In this document: in pieces, positions 6,980-16,221 of the stretch
Position numbering within the stretch: the stretch's first letter is position 1
Layout: each line of letters starts with the position of its first letter
DNA from: an uncultured Muribaculaceae bacterium
GTDB taxonomy: Bacteria > Bacteroidota > Bacteroidia > Bacteroidales > Muribaculaceae
Reading direction: 5' to 3'
NCBI GenBank assembly: GCA_910583795.1
Contig: CAJTZQ010000017.1
Coordinates: forward strand, 1 to 52,881
DNA: 52,881 nt
The notes under the pieces: generated by a model
What the model saw: only the letters and a program-made list of their open reading frames with translations
Databases searched by the model: none
Told to the model about the DNA's origin: nothing
Made by a program: the position numbers and the translations under genes

Positions 6980-9900
6980 CTATCGTCTGCACAACATCCT
7001 CAATCTGCACATTCCACATGTCCGTTCATCTTCAGCGGCTTCAAATCTGGCATCAGAAAAGACACTTTCAATCATTTCTTCAATTCCTTTTGAAAACTCA
7101 TCAGAACAATCCTTGTAGGATGAAATTGTCTCTCCTGCAATCTTAGGTAGATTTTCTTCAAATTTAAAAATTCTTGGTACGTCATAAATCTCAAGGCGCA
7201 CGTCATTACCACAAGGTTTTGACAATTTATCCAATAACCAAGCATACGTAAGAAGTTGAAACACCTGTTCGGAACGATAATCACCATTGAGCACCTCCTC
7301 CATTGAGTCAGCCTCCAGCTTTATTCTTCCTGTCTTATAATCGACTATTCTCATACGAGGCTTCCCGTCTACCATAATTTCATCAAGCCGGTCTATGGCA
7401 AATTTAAAATTCACCACTTTTCCGGATTTAAGCAGAATCGGGATTGTTTCTTTTATCTCACAACCATAAATTTTAAAAGGAGCTATCCGAATGTCTCTTT
7501 TCATGACCCTTATCGCCTGGTCTATTATTTGCCTGCCAACAATTTCTGCAGCTCCCGACAATGGAGTATCAAGTTTATCATCACTCAGCCGAAAATGTTC
7601 CTTATTTACAATTCTTGTCGTGATATGCAACAATCTATCTTTATCAGCTATCAGAGATTCAAGAGTCTCCTTATTAATCATCATGGGCACATCAAGATAT
7701 TTCTTTCTCATATTCTCGGGGAGATAAATATGCTCCATGAGTGCATGCAGAATGTTGCCACCCCCAATGGCATCGATAAATTCAGATTTGTCAGGATCCG
7801 TATTAATACCCATGACATACTGATAGAAAAACCTCACCTGGCATTCTCTATAGGTGTTTAAAGCAGACGCGGAAAAATTTTTAGATTTTCCACAACCGCT
7901 CATGAAATCTTTAAGACGTTCCTTTATATCATCTGACTTTTCCACTGCGGGATCATATGGCATCTTGCCTGACAATTGAAATTTCCAGCCTTGTTCTTGC
8001 AAAACTCCTTTTGCAAAAAGATGGCGTAGCTGTAAAACATATCGTGAAACATCTCCGCTTCTCAAACCACCTCCTGTACGGGCATCATAAATCATAGTTA
8101 CATCTTTTGCCCTGCTTATCATTCGGTAGAAATAATATGCAAAAATCGATTCAGCATAATTTGACGGAGGCATTCCGAATGCATGACGCAGGCTGTCGGG
8201 GATAAAACTTCTTGTCCTTGCCCTGAGAGGCATGATCCGCTCATTCATGGAGAGGATTATGAGATGATCAAAATCCAGAGAACGAGTCTCGAGAGTACCC
8301 ATTATCTGCAGGCCGGTCAAAGGCTCTCCTTCAAATCCGACGCTTGATCCTGAAAGAAGCTTATCGACAAGATGATACACGGCATGTGGTGTGGCGCGTA
8401 TCTTATATTCATCAAGAAGATCGCTCAACCTTCTTAACGCATCACGATATACTTCGATATGATCTATTTCAAGACGAGACTTCATCATGCCTGATCCGTT
8501 ATCGGGCAAAGCCTTGATCACCTTAGACAAAATCGAATCCAATAATTCTATCGCCTTATCAGGATTAGTATCGAGGATTGAAAAATCGAGCATCTCAGCC
8601 GCATCATGAGAGAAAACATTAATATCATCTAAAGATAAGACCGCCTTATGATGACTATCCATGAAACCGATAAGACGATTGACCGCCGCAGTACCGAAAA
8701 CTGCATGAGAAAACGGATGAGATAAAAATAGCCTAAGATCCTTATGATAGAATGCAGCCGATTCTCCCGTCAATCTTCTGTTGCGATATAATAACCTCAA
8801 CTGCCTGACAAAAGGGACTACTGAAGTTAGCTTCAAAGGATATCCCATCGTAAGATTGACGCTGCCCATCCCTTCAGGTAAAGAATAGAGCATTGGCAGC
8901 AATAAATTTTCATCAGGGAGAACGACTGCAACTCTTGCCTCGGAAATCTCCTTAGAAGAAAGTTTCTTCCTCATGTCAGCGAGTATCAATCCGGCAATCT
9001 TCACCTGTGCGGAATTGGATGGCGAAGCCACGATCTTCAAATCAGGCAAAGAGACTACATCACTCTGCTCCAATGCAGGAAAAGCCCATTGTGGTGATGG
9101 AAACGCCTTAATGTTGGCTTTTACAAATCTTGACGCCGAGTTTATTCCTTCCGAAAGTACAGGACCGGTGGCATCCCAAAAGAAATCGCAGAACGAATCA
9201 TAACCCGGATAACCATCGAAATCTCGCATCTCAGAAAACAAGGCAGCTTCGGATGCACTTAAGGCATTAAAACCGACCGCCACAATTTTCTTGAATGGAA
9301 GGCAATCCCTACCTGACGACCTAAGATTTTCGACAGCAAGACGATAAGCACCTCCCGAAGATGCGATTCCCCTGACTGCAAGTTTACTGTTTAGTGCTTC
9401 ATATAATGGAGACATCGATCTCCATAGATATAAAAACTTCTTTTTTACATCTGAGAGATTCTCCTCATCAGTCTCAAAATTTTTCCAAAAACCTGAAGAG
9501 TCGCCGGAATCGGTTCTTCCAAAATATTCAGCCATCACTTCCTTTTGCTCATCTGTCAGGAAGTTTGAAGTTATTTCGCGATAATCCTTGACGTTTTTGA
9601 AAACAGCATCGGCATCTACAAGATACTGATCAATCTCATTAAAATCAGAAATTACGGTTTCACCCCATCCCCTGAAACTATCAAAATCAGCAAGATCTTC
9701 TTCATCACCCATTTCAGTGGCAGACAGACCACGTAATTCTCTGTAGCAATGATATAATAAAAAAATCATGTCAAGTCTCGATGCCACTACCCTGCCTGAA
9801 ATATCAGCCACAAATTCTGTGATTGTCTTCACTTCAGGAGCAATGACAAGATGATTGCCACATTCCTCTTTTAAATATTTCAAGAAAAACGTACCACTTC

Positions 9901-9988
9901 TTTTGTTAGGGAATAGAAAACAAAATTCAGAAAGATCAGGATAACGCGAAGCATATCCTCTTGCTATTGATTTCAAAAACGGTATCAT
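6980..9988 (-). CDS. AddB-like PD-(D/E)XK nuclease with Fe-S cluster
   Basis: This 1002-residue protein ends in a RecB-family nuclease domain: H748, D866 in IDRLD, D883 and K885 in VDYKTG, and Q911 in FQLLTYA. Four Cys at 716, 991, 994 and 1000 (C, then CxxCxxxxxC) match the 4Fe-4S staple of AddB nuclease domains. The N-terminal two thirds resemble an inactivated helicase fold; no P-loop lysine motif is seen near FPNKRSGT where AddB proteins have theirs. AddB works with AddA in double-strand-break end resection. No AddA/RecB-like helicase is adjacent here: the upstream neighbour is divergent holB and the downstream one is the NADH dehydrogenase gene. Function as the second Add subunit is inferred. 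Confidence 0.83.
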   Translation of the reverse strand: MIPFLKSIARGYASRYPDLSEFCFLFPNKRSGTFFLKYLKEECGNHLVIAPEVKTITEFVADISGRVVASRLDMIFLLYHCYRELRGLSATEMGDEEDLADFDSFRGWGETVISDFNEIDQYLVDADAVFKNVKDYREITSNFLTDEQKEVMAEYFGRTDSGDSSGFWKNFETDEENLSDVKKKFLYLWRSMSPLYEALNSKLAVRGIASSGGAYRLAVENLRSSGRDCLPFKKIVAVGFNALSASEAALFSEMRDFDGYPGYDSFCDFFWDATGPVLSEGINSASRFVKANIKAFPSPQWAFPALEQSDVVSLPDLKIVASPSNSAQVKIAGLILADMRKKLSSKEISEARVAVVLPDENLLLPMLYSLPEGMGSVNLTMGYPLKLTSVVPFVRQLRLLYRNRRLTGESAAFYHKDLRLFLSHPFSHAVFGTAAVNRLIGFMDSHHKAVLSLDDINVFSHDAAEMLDFSILDTNPDKAIELLDSILSKVIKALPDNGSGMMKSRLEIDHIEVYRDALRRLSDLLDEYKIRATPHAVYHLVDKLLSGSSVGFEGEPLTGLQIMGTLETRSLDFDHLIILSMNERIMPLRARTRSFIPDSLRHAFGMPPSNYAESIFAYYFYRMISRAKDVTMIYDARTGGGLRSGDVSRYVLQLRHLFAKGVLQEQGWKFQLSGKMPYDPAVEKSDDIKERLKDFMSGCGKSKNFSASALNTYRECQVRFFYQYVMGINTDPDKSEFIDAIGGGNILHALMEHIYLPENMRKKYLDVPMMINKETLESLIADKDRLLHITTRIVNKEHFRLSDDKLDTPLSGAAEIVGRQIIDQAIRVMKRDIRIAPFKIYGCEIKETIPILLKSGKVVNFKFAIDRLDEIMVDGKPRMRIVDYKTGRIKLEADSMEEVLNGDYRSEQVFQLLTYAWLLDKLSKPCGNDVRLEIYDVPRIFKFEENLPKIAGETISSYKDCSDEFSKGIEEMIESVFSDARFEAAEDERTCGMCRLRMLCRR

Positions 9989-10113
9989 ATTTCAAAATTA
10001 ATAAAAAATACGTCACCGCGCAATATATTATGCCTCCCGAGAATCCGCAAAAGATAAAAACTCATCAAATATGGCAACATATCTTTCATTAACACGCTAA
10101 AAGGATTTTTCAC

Positions 10114-10144
10114 TTGCATTATTCAAAGTTTATGGGTATTTTTG
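10114..10144 (+). promoter_or_regulatory. promoter of holB
   Basis: A TTG at 10114-10116 is followed, 20 bp later, by TATTTTTG at 10137-10144, fitting the Bacteroidetes -33/-7 pattern. The holB ATG lies 17 bp after the -7 element. Confidence 0.6.
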
Positions 10145-10160
10145 CAAAACAAAAGAAGTC

Positions 10161-11303
10161 ATGAAATTTTCCGAAATTGCCGGACATAGCGAAACGATTA
10201 AAGCTTTAAGAAGCATGGTCGACGCGGGACGAATTCCCCACGCCATCTTATTGTCGGGCATATCCGGAATCGGCAAATTCAGGCTTGCGCGCGCTTTTGC
10301 TCAATATATCCATTGCCGTAACCACATTGACGGAGATTCGTGTGGGGTCTGTCCTTCCTGTCTTCAGCACCAAAATCTGAATAATCCCGACCTTCACTTC
10401 GTGTATCCCGTAGTGAAACGAGACGGGATAACAATTTCCAAAGATCTGATTGACCGCTGGAAGGAGATGCTTTCAGAGTGGAGCTATATGCCACCGGAAA
10501 AATGGAATGAAGTTATTCAGGCTGGCAATTCCCAACCGGCAATTTATGTTAACGAAAGCGAGGATATAATTGCAAGAGCCTCTTTGTCGGCATATCAGGA
10601 AAATTTTAAAATTTTTTTGATATGGTTACCGGAAAAAATGAGGTCGGAAGCTGCCAACAAACTCCTCAAATTAATTGAGGAGCCATATGACGACACTCTT
10701 TTCATCCTCGTCAGCAATGACGATTCAAAACTGCTTCCTACAATTTTTTCCCGCACACAGAGATTCCACATGCTTCCATTGTCGTCTGACGATATAAGCC
10801 GCCACCTCACCACAAACAAGGGCATTTCCGGAAACGTGGCACAGGCAGCGTCAAAAATCGCTGAAGGGAGTATGGGGAAAGCGGAAGAACTGGCATGCCA
10901 TCCGGAGGAATTGCTGGAGTTTTCCGCCCTTTTCAAAGAAACCATGAGAATGGCATACGGATTGAAGGCACATCGACTCAAGGCGCTCTCTGAGCAGTCA
11001 GCCGCCATGGGGAGAGAAAAGCTTATGCGGTTTCTGGCATATTGCGGACGCATGGTGAGAGAAAATTTCATCTACAATATGCATATGCCTCAAATTTCTT
11101 TGCTCACTCCGGAAGAGGAGGAATTCAGTCTTAAATTCGCGCCATTCATTCATGAAGGGAATGTGGAAAAACTCAGTGAAGACATTTCCAAAGCGGCTAC
11201 AGACATTGAAAGGAATGCCAACGCCAAAATCGTGATGTTTGACCTCATGCTTCTATTATCGCAAGGAGTCAGGACACCAAAACCTACACGACTTCCCTTT
11301 TAG
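10161..11303 (+). CDS. holB: DNA polymerase III delta' subunit
   Basis: A 380-residue AAA+ protein of the clamp loader. The N-terminal domain shows a P-loop-like GISGIGKF at 33-40, where Phe replaces the usual Ser/Thr after Lys; delta' subunits are known for not hydrolysing ATP, so this fits. A zinc module is formed by C52, C61, C64 and C67. The segment SAYQENFKIFLIW and then AANKLLKLIEEP (about residues 140-178) is the characteristic sensor/Walker-B-like region of delta'/gamma proteins, with an SRTQR segment (near 200) matching the SRC/arginine-finger element of clamp loaders. It is followed by a sugar nucleotidyltransferase gene after 49 bases. Confidence 0.9.
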   Translation: MKFSEIAGHSETIKALRSMVDAGRIPHAILLSGISGIGKFRLARAFAQYIHCRNHIDGDSCGVCPSCLQHQNLNNPDLHFVYPVVKRDGITISKDLIDRWKEMLSEWSYMPPEKWNEVIQAGNSQPAIYVNESEDIIARASLSAYQENFKIFLIWLPEKMRSEAANKLLKLIEEPYDDTLFILVSNDDSKLLPTIFSRTQRFHMLPLSSDDISRHLTTNKGISGNVAQAASKIAEGSMGKAEELACHPEELLEFSALFKETMRMAYGLKAHRLKALSEQSAAMGREKLMRFLAYCGRMVRENFIYNMHMPQISLLTPEEEEFSLKFAPFIHEGNVEKLSEDISKAATDIERNANAKIVMFDLMLLLSQGVRTPKPTRLPF

Positions 11304-11352
11304 TCACAGAAAATCTAATCAAAAAAGATGATACTTTAAATTTAGACCTTTT

Positions 11353-12252
11353 ATGAAACCTACGCTTTTCATTCTTGCTGCCGGTATGGGCAGCCGTTAC
11401 GGTGGTTTGAAACAACTTGACGGACTCGGCCCCAGCGGCGAGACTATCATGGACTACTCTGTCTACGACGCACTTCGTGCCGGTTTCGGCAAAATCGTTT
11501 TTGTGATCCGTCATGATTTCGAACAGGAATTCCGCGACAAGGTTATTTCTAAATACGAGGGACACATTCCCGTTGAGGTAGTGTTCCAGGACATCAACGA
11601 TATCCCCGGTGGGTATAAGCCAAACCCGGAACGTAAAAAACCATGGGGAACAAACCATGCCGTCCTCATGGGTAAAGACGTAATCAAAGAGCCTTTTGCA
11701 GTTATCAATGCCGATGACTACTATGGAGCTGACAGCTTCCGCATTCTTGGCGACTTCCTACGTTCTGTTGAAGGAAAGAAAAACTGCTACTGCATGATTG
11801 GATTCAATGTAGAAAACACTCTCAGTGAAAACGGTGGCGTTTCTCGTGGTTTATGCGAAGTTAGCGCAGAAGGAGAACTCACAGGTGTGACAGAGTGCCA
11901 CGGCATCGAACGTAAGAACGGTAAGCTCATTCAAGTAGTAGACGGAGAAGAAGTTTCCTTCCCGGAAGGAGCCCCCGTCTCAATGAACATGTGGGGCTTC
12001 ACACCCGATTATTTTGACTATTCAGTCGAATCATTCCTCCGTTTCCTCGAAAAGAACCACGACGAACTCAAAGCCGAGTTCTATATTCCTACCGTTGTCA
12101 ACGAACTGATAGAAGCAGGGAAGATCAGTCTCAAGGTTCTTCCCACCCCGTCAAAATGGTTTGGCGTGACTTACGCTGCTGACCGTCCTGCCACTGTAGC
12201 TCAGTTCCAGAAACTCGTTGACGAAGGCGTATATCCTTCCAAACTATTTTAA
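11353..12252 (+). CDS. sugar-1-phosphate nucleotidyltransferase-like protein
   Basis: A 299-residue member of the NTP_transferase family. The N-terminus LAAGMGSRYGGLKQ (8-21) is the nucleotide-binding signature, and NADDYYG near residue 120 supplies the metal-binding Asp pair. Such enzymes join a sugar 1-phosphate and an NTP to form an NDP-sugar. The exact sugar cannot be read from the sequence; the signature differs from classical GalU and RmlA. It lies 13 bases before galE, so it probably supplies or parallels UDP-hexose metabolism for cell-surface glycans. Confidence 0.82.
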   Translation: MKPTLFILAAGMGSRYGGLKQLDGLGPSGETIMDYSVYDALRAGFGKIVFVIRHDFEQEFRDKVISKYEGHIPVEVVFQDINDIPGGYKPNPERKKPWGTNHAVLMGKDVIKEPFAVINADDYYGADSFRILGDFLRSVEGKKNCYCMIGFNVENTLSENGGVSRGLCEVSAEGELTGVTECHGIERKNGKLIQVVDGEEVSFPEGAPVSMNMWGFTPDYFDYSVESFLRFLEKNHDELKAEFYIPTVVNELIEAGKISLKVLPTPSKWFGVTYAADRPATVAQFQKLVDEGVYPSKLF

Positions 12253-12265
12253 TTCCGAGAAAACA

Positions 12266-13294
12266 ATGAAAGAGAAAATTCTTGTAACCGGAGGCACCGG
12301 ATATATCGGCTCCCATACAACTGTAGAGCTACAGAATGCAGGATATGACGTAGTAATCATCGATAATCTTTCAAATAGCAATGAGAACGTGATAGATGGG
12401 ATAGAAGCTATCACGGGAATACGTCCGGCTTTTGTAAAAGGTGATTGTACAGATATCAAAACTCTTCGTAAACTGTTTGAGGATCATCCCGGCATTAAGG
12501 GAATCATCAATTTCGCAGCATCGAAGGCTGTAGGTGAAAGCGTGCAGAAACCACTTCTATACTACCGCAATAACCTTAACACCCTCATCAATCTTCTTGA
12601 ACTTATGCCTGAGTTCGGTGTTAAAGGTATTGTGTTCTCTTCATCTTGCACCGTTTACGGCGAACCTGATCAGAATCCTATCGATGAGACTGCCCCCATC
12701 AAGCCTGCAACTTCCCCTTATGGCAACACTAAACAAATTTCTGAAGAAATAATAGAGGATTACGTGAAGAGCGGCGCCCCGATAAAGAGCATTCTTCTTC
12801 GCTATTTCAATCCAATCGGCGCCCATCCAACGGCATTGATAGGAGAATTGCCTCTCGGAGTTCCTCAGAATCTTGTGCCATATCTCACACAGACAGCCGC
12901 AGGAATACGTAAAGAACTTACAGTGTTCGGAGATGACTATAACACCCCCGACGGAAGCTGCATTCGCGACTACATCGACGTGGTTGACCTTGCTAAAGCT
13001 CACGTCATTGCAATGAAACGCATGCTTGAAAACAACGACACTGATTCAGTGGAGATCTTCAACCTCGGCACAGGCAACGGTCTTTCAGTTCTTCAGCTAA
13101 TCAAAGCATTTGAAGAAGCGACAGGCGTACCTGTTCCCCATAAGATCGGAGCACGCCGTGCAGGAGATATCGAAAAAATCTGGGCAGATCCTAAGAAAGC
13201 CAATGAAGTGCTTGGATGGAAAGCTGAAGCTGACATTAAAGACACTATGGCAAACGCATGGAAATGGCAGTGCCGCGTCACGGAGAAAGCATAA
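12266..13294 (+). CDS. galE: UDP-glucose 4-epimerase
   Basis: A 342-residue extended short-chain dehydrogenase that interconverts UDP-glucose and UDP-galactose using bound NAD. The Rossmann motif GGTGYIGSH lies at 9-17, the Ser/Thr-Tyr-Lys triad is S127 region, Y152 and K156 (YGNTK), and IRDYIDVVDLA near 230 is the conserved galE segment. I start at MKEKILVTGG, 13 bases after the nucleotidyltransferase stop; an earlier Met in the frame would overlap that gene. It forms a two-gene unit with the nucleotidyltransferase and ends at a strong bidirectional terminator shared with ffh. Confidence 0.94.
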   Translation: MKEKILVTGGTGYIGSHTTVELQNAGYDVVIIDNLSNSNENVIDGIEAITGIRPAFVKGDCTDIKTLRKLFEDHPGIKGIINFAASKAVGESVQKPLLYYRNNLNTLINLLELMPEFGVKGIVFSSSCTVYGEPDQNPIDETAPIKPATSPYGNTKQISEEIIEDYVKSGAPIKSILLRYFNPIGAHPTALIGELPLGVPQNLVPYLTQTAAGIRKELTVFGDDYNTPDGSCIRDYIDVVDLAKAHVIAMKRMLENNDTDSVEIFNLGTGNGLSVLQLIKAFEEATGVPVPHKIGARRAGDIEKIWADPKKANEVLGWKAEADIKDTMANAWKWQCRVTEKA

Positions 13295-13312
13295 ACCTTC
13301 AAGATATTAATT

Positions 13313-13352
13313 AAAAAATTGGGAAGCACCATGCAATGCTTCCCAATTTTTT
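13313..13352. terminator. bidirectional terminator between galE and ffh
   Basis: A perfect 16-bp stem (AAAAAATTGGGAAGCA at 13313-13328 pairing with 13337-13352) closes an 8-base loop and is flanked by A-tract and T-tract, so it should stop transcription from both convergent genes. Confidence 0.9.
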
Positions 13353-13371
13353 TAATAATGTATAATATAGC

Positions 13372-14721
13372 TTAGAATCGACGCTGTTGGGCACGTGCCT
13401 GTTTGAGCTGATTCATCATTTTCATAGGATTTTTCATATTTGATGCGGCACGCATCATCTTGCGAGTGTCTTCAAACTGCTTCACGAATTTGTTGACTGC
13501 CTGAATGGATGTGCCTGAACCTTTAGCGATACGTTGGCGACGACTCTGGTTAAGAATCTCCGGATTATGACGCTCGTAAGGGGTCATCGAATTAATCATA
13601 GCTTCAATAGACGTGAAAGCAGAGTCATCTATATCGATATCCTTGATCACTTTCCCAACACCGGGAATCATTGAAGCAAGCTCCTTGATATTACCCATCT
13701 TCTTAATCTGATGGATCTGATTCAAGAAGTCTTCAAAATCAAATTTGTTCTTTTTGATTTTCTCCTGAAGACGCTCAGCCTCCTTCTGGTCGTAAAGCTC
13801 TTGAGCACGCTTGGCGAGTTCGACAATATCGCCCATGCCAAGGATTCTGCTCGCCATTCCCTCCGGATTAAATTCCTGAATATCCTCAAGTTTTTCTCCA
13901 GTTCCGATGTATTTAATGGGCTTTTCAACCACCGAACGTATTGAAAGAGCCGCACCGCCTCTGGTGTCACCGTCAAGTTTAGTAAGGATAACACCATCAA
14001 AATCAAGACGTTCATTGAATTCTCGAGCGGTGTTGACAGCATCCTGACCAGTCATAGAGTCAACAACGAAGAGCGTCTCCTGAGGTTTTACCGCATTTTT
14101 GATCGCTTCGATCTCACGCATCATCTCCTCGTCTACAGCAAGACGTCCGGCAGTGTCGATCACAACAAGATCCTGATGGTTACGTTTTGCCTCGGCAATG
14201 CCGTTCAAAGCTATCTCAACCGGATTCTTATTTCCCTCCTCAGTATAGACAGGCACATCAATGCTCTGACCAAGAACTCTCAATTGCTCAATAGCTGCAG
14301 GTCGATAAACGTCGGCAGCCACGAGCAAGGGACGCTTCCCTTTCGATGATTTAAGTTTTCTTGCAAGTTTACCTGAAAAGGTGGTTTTACCGGAACCCTG
14401 AAGGCCAGACATAAGAATAACCGTAGGGTTGCCGGAAAGATTCAAAGGAACTTCCTGACCGCCCATTAGAGCTGTAAGCTCATCATGAACGATCTTAATC
14501 ATAAGTTCCTTCGGCTTTAAGGCATTTATTACGTTCTGACCTAAAGCCTTCTGCTTTACAGTGTCGGTGAACGTCTTTGCTACCTTATAGTTCACGTCGG
14601 CATCAAGTAAGGCCCGACGCACGTCTTTAAGGGTCTCGGCAATATTGATCTCGGTGATGCGGCCTTCACCTTTAAGGATTTTAAACGACCGCTCAAGTCG
14701 ATCTGATAAGTTTTTAAACAT
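13372..14721 (-). CDS. ffh: signal recognition particle protein Ffh
   Basis: A 449-residue SRP54-type GTPase that recognises signal sequences at the ribosome and docks with FtsY. The N domain occupies about 1-90, the G domain starts with GLQGSGKTT at 106-114 and continues with DTAGR and TKLDGDTRGG, and the C-terminal M domain contains the RNA-binding SRRQRIAKGSG segment and many Met residues. Length is typical. It is the last gene of a leftward panC-panD-ffh operon with gaps of 4 and 11 bases, an arrangement linking pantothenate synthesis to a secretion gene, probably only by shared transcription. Confidence 0.96.
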   Translation of the reverse strand: MFKNLSDRLERSFKILKGEGRITEINIAETLKDVRRALLDADVNYKVAKTFTDTVKQKALGQNVINALKPKELMIKIVHDELTALMGGQEVPLNLSGNPTVILMSGLQGSGKTTFSGKLARKLKSSKGKRPLLVAADVYRPAAIEQLRVLGQSIDVPVYTEEGNKNPVEIALNGIAEAKRNHQDLVVIDTAGRLAVDEEMMREIEAIKNAVKPQETLFVVDSMTGQDAVNTAREFNERLDFDGVILTKLDGDTRGGAALSIRSVVEKPIKYIGTGEKLEDIQEFNPEGMASRILGMGDIVELAKRAQELYDQKEAERLQEKIKKNKFDFEDFLNQIHQIKKMGNIKELASMIPGVGKVIKDIDIDDSAFTSIEAMINSMTPYERHNPEILNQSRRQRIAKGSGTSIQAVNKFVKQFEDTRKMMRAASNMKNPMKMMNQLKQARAQQRRF

Positions 14722-14732
14722 ATATATAGTTC

Positions 14733-15080
14733 TTACAATTTATTCGTAGCGGTGTCAGGGAAAATGACAGTAGGCTTGAATATCTTAGCCTCTTCAGGAG
14801 TCATCTGCGCGTATGACATTATAATGACCACATCGCCTGGTTGAACCTTACGGGCAGCAGCCCCATTCAGACAAATCACCCCGCTTCCTTCTTCACCTCC
14901 TATGGTATAAGTGTCGAATCGTTCTCCGTTATTATTGTCTACTATCCAGACACGTTCACCTTCAAGGATGTTGGCAGCCTTAAGCAAAGCGCGATCGATT
15001 GTAATGCTACCTATATAATTAAGATTCGCCTCAGTCACTGTGACGCGGTGAATCTTTGATTTCATCATTTCTATAAGCAT
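14733..15080 (-). CDS. panD: aspartate 1-decarboxylase
   Basis: A 115-residue pyruvoyl enzyme that makes beta-alanine from aspartate for pantothenate. The proenzyme self-cleaves between G24 and S25 in NYIGSITID, producing the pyruvoyl group on the alpha chain. NGAAARKVQPGD (near 73-84) is the family motif. Starting at MLIEMMKSKIHRV aligns with the standard length, including the basic K9 region. It lies 4 bases downstream of panC, which uses its product. Confidence 0.95.
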   Translation of the reverse strand: MLIEMMKSKIHRVTVTEANLNYIGSITIDRALLKAANILEGERVWIVDNNNGERFDTYTIGGEEGSGVICLNGAAARKVQPGDVVIIMSYAQMTPEEAKIFKPTVIFPDTATNKL

Positions 15081-15084
15081 GCTG

Positions 15085-15951
15085 TCAGTCTTTAGGGAGG
15101 CGATAGGCGATATTGTCGATAAGACGCACCTTTCCGCAATAAACAGTTATACAACCCACAACCCACGGAGATTCATCCCATTCATCTATCGTCGCCAAAG
15201 TTCTTGCGTCGACAATCTCAAAATATTCCACTTCGAGGTGAGGAACCGCATTGATACGCTCCACAACCGAGTCATGGGTTGCCCTGACAGAATGAGACAG
15301 GCTATATTCCACACTGTCTTTGAGTGCGGCGTGAATTTCCGGAGCGACCTTACGCTGTTCCGGGCTAAGGAGCGCATTGCGGCTTGACAACGCCAATCCA
15401 TCGTCAGCTCGTTTGATCGGACAAGCCACAATATCCACATTAATACCCTCACTCTTGATCATGTTTCGGATCACGGCTATTTGTTGAAAATCTTTTTCAC
15501 CAAAATAAGCCCTGTCGGGATTTACAATTCTAAACAACTTGCTGACAATCTGGGCAACCCCCTGAAAATGTCCGGGGCGATATTTACCCTCCATCACTTC
15601 CGCTGCCATGCCAAGATCAAACACATGTTGCGGTTGTGCAGACGGACCGCCGGGATAAACCTCTTCTACAGAGGGAGCGAATACTGCTGAAGCACCTGCA
15701 GAAGCAAGAAGTTTGAAATCGTCTTCCTCCTTGCGGGGATAGCTCGCAAGATCGTCAGGATTATTAAATTGGGTCGGATTTACAAAGACGCTGACTACAG
15801 TCACATCATTTTCCGACACAGCCTTTTCCACCAATGAAATATGCCCTGCGTGGAGAGCACCCATAGTGGGGACCAGACCTACCGATGCGCCACGCCCTTT
15901 CTGTTCGGAGACATAGCGAGAAACATCGTTGATTGTTCTTAATATAATCAT
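15085..15951 (-). CDS. panC: pantothenate synthetase
   Basis: A 288-residue ATP-dependent ligase joining pantoate and beta-alanine. Family signatures are present: PTMGALHAGH at 28-37 (HIGH-like), NPTQF at 58-62, GKYRPGHFQGV at 122-132, GEKDFQQ at 151-157 and LALSSRN at 186-192. Length is standard. It is the first gene of the panC-panD-ffh operon and is divergent from the glycogen-synthase-like gene. panB is not in the window. Confidence 0.96.
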   Translation of the reverse strand: MIILRTINDVSRYVSEQKGRGASVGLVPTMGALHAGHISLVEKAVSENDVTVVSVFVNPTQFNNPDDLASYPRKEEDDFKLLASAGASAVFAPSVEEVYPGGPSAQPQHVFDLGMAAEVMEGKYRPGHFQGVAQIVSKLFRIVNPDRAYFGEKDFQQIAVIRNMIKSEGINVDIVACPIKRADDGLALSSRNALLSPEQRKVAPEIHAALKDSVEYSLSHSVRATHDSVVERINAVPHLEVEYFEIVDARTLATIDEWDESPWVVGCITVYCGKVRLIDNIAYRLPKD

Positions 15952-15994
15952 TGCCCTTCTTTATTGCGTTTAGGGATGTAGTTTTTTCCGGGTG

Positions 15995-16002
15995 CAAAAT
16001 TA
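15995..16002 (-). promoter_or_regulatory. -7 element for panC-panD-ffh
   Basis: On the minus strand the sequence reads TAATTTTG, a TAnnTTTG match, 44 bp before the panC start. I did not find a convincing -33 TTTG. Confidence 0.5.
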
Positions 16003-16118
16003 GTAATTTATTCATTATTACGCTAACGTCACGCGCGAAAAAAGCCGCTTTTATATTAAAGTTATTTAAAATTCAGCCAATCGAAAGGAAAAACAACGGC
16101 AAGCATTAAAAAATTTAT

Positions 16119-16126
16119 TAACTTTG
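16119..16126 (+). promoter_or_regulatory. -7 element for glycogen-synthase-like gene
   Basis: TAACTTTG fits the TAnnTTTG element and would give a leader of about 90 bases before the chosen ATG at 16222. Confidence 0.5.
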
Positions 16127-16221
16127 CACTTTGAAAAGCAGCCATATCAAGATGGATTTTATCCATTCAAGGTATGTCTGCATGCACCGGACTCAAAATA
16201 TTCCGGCAGAATTCAAGTAGC

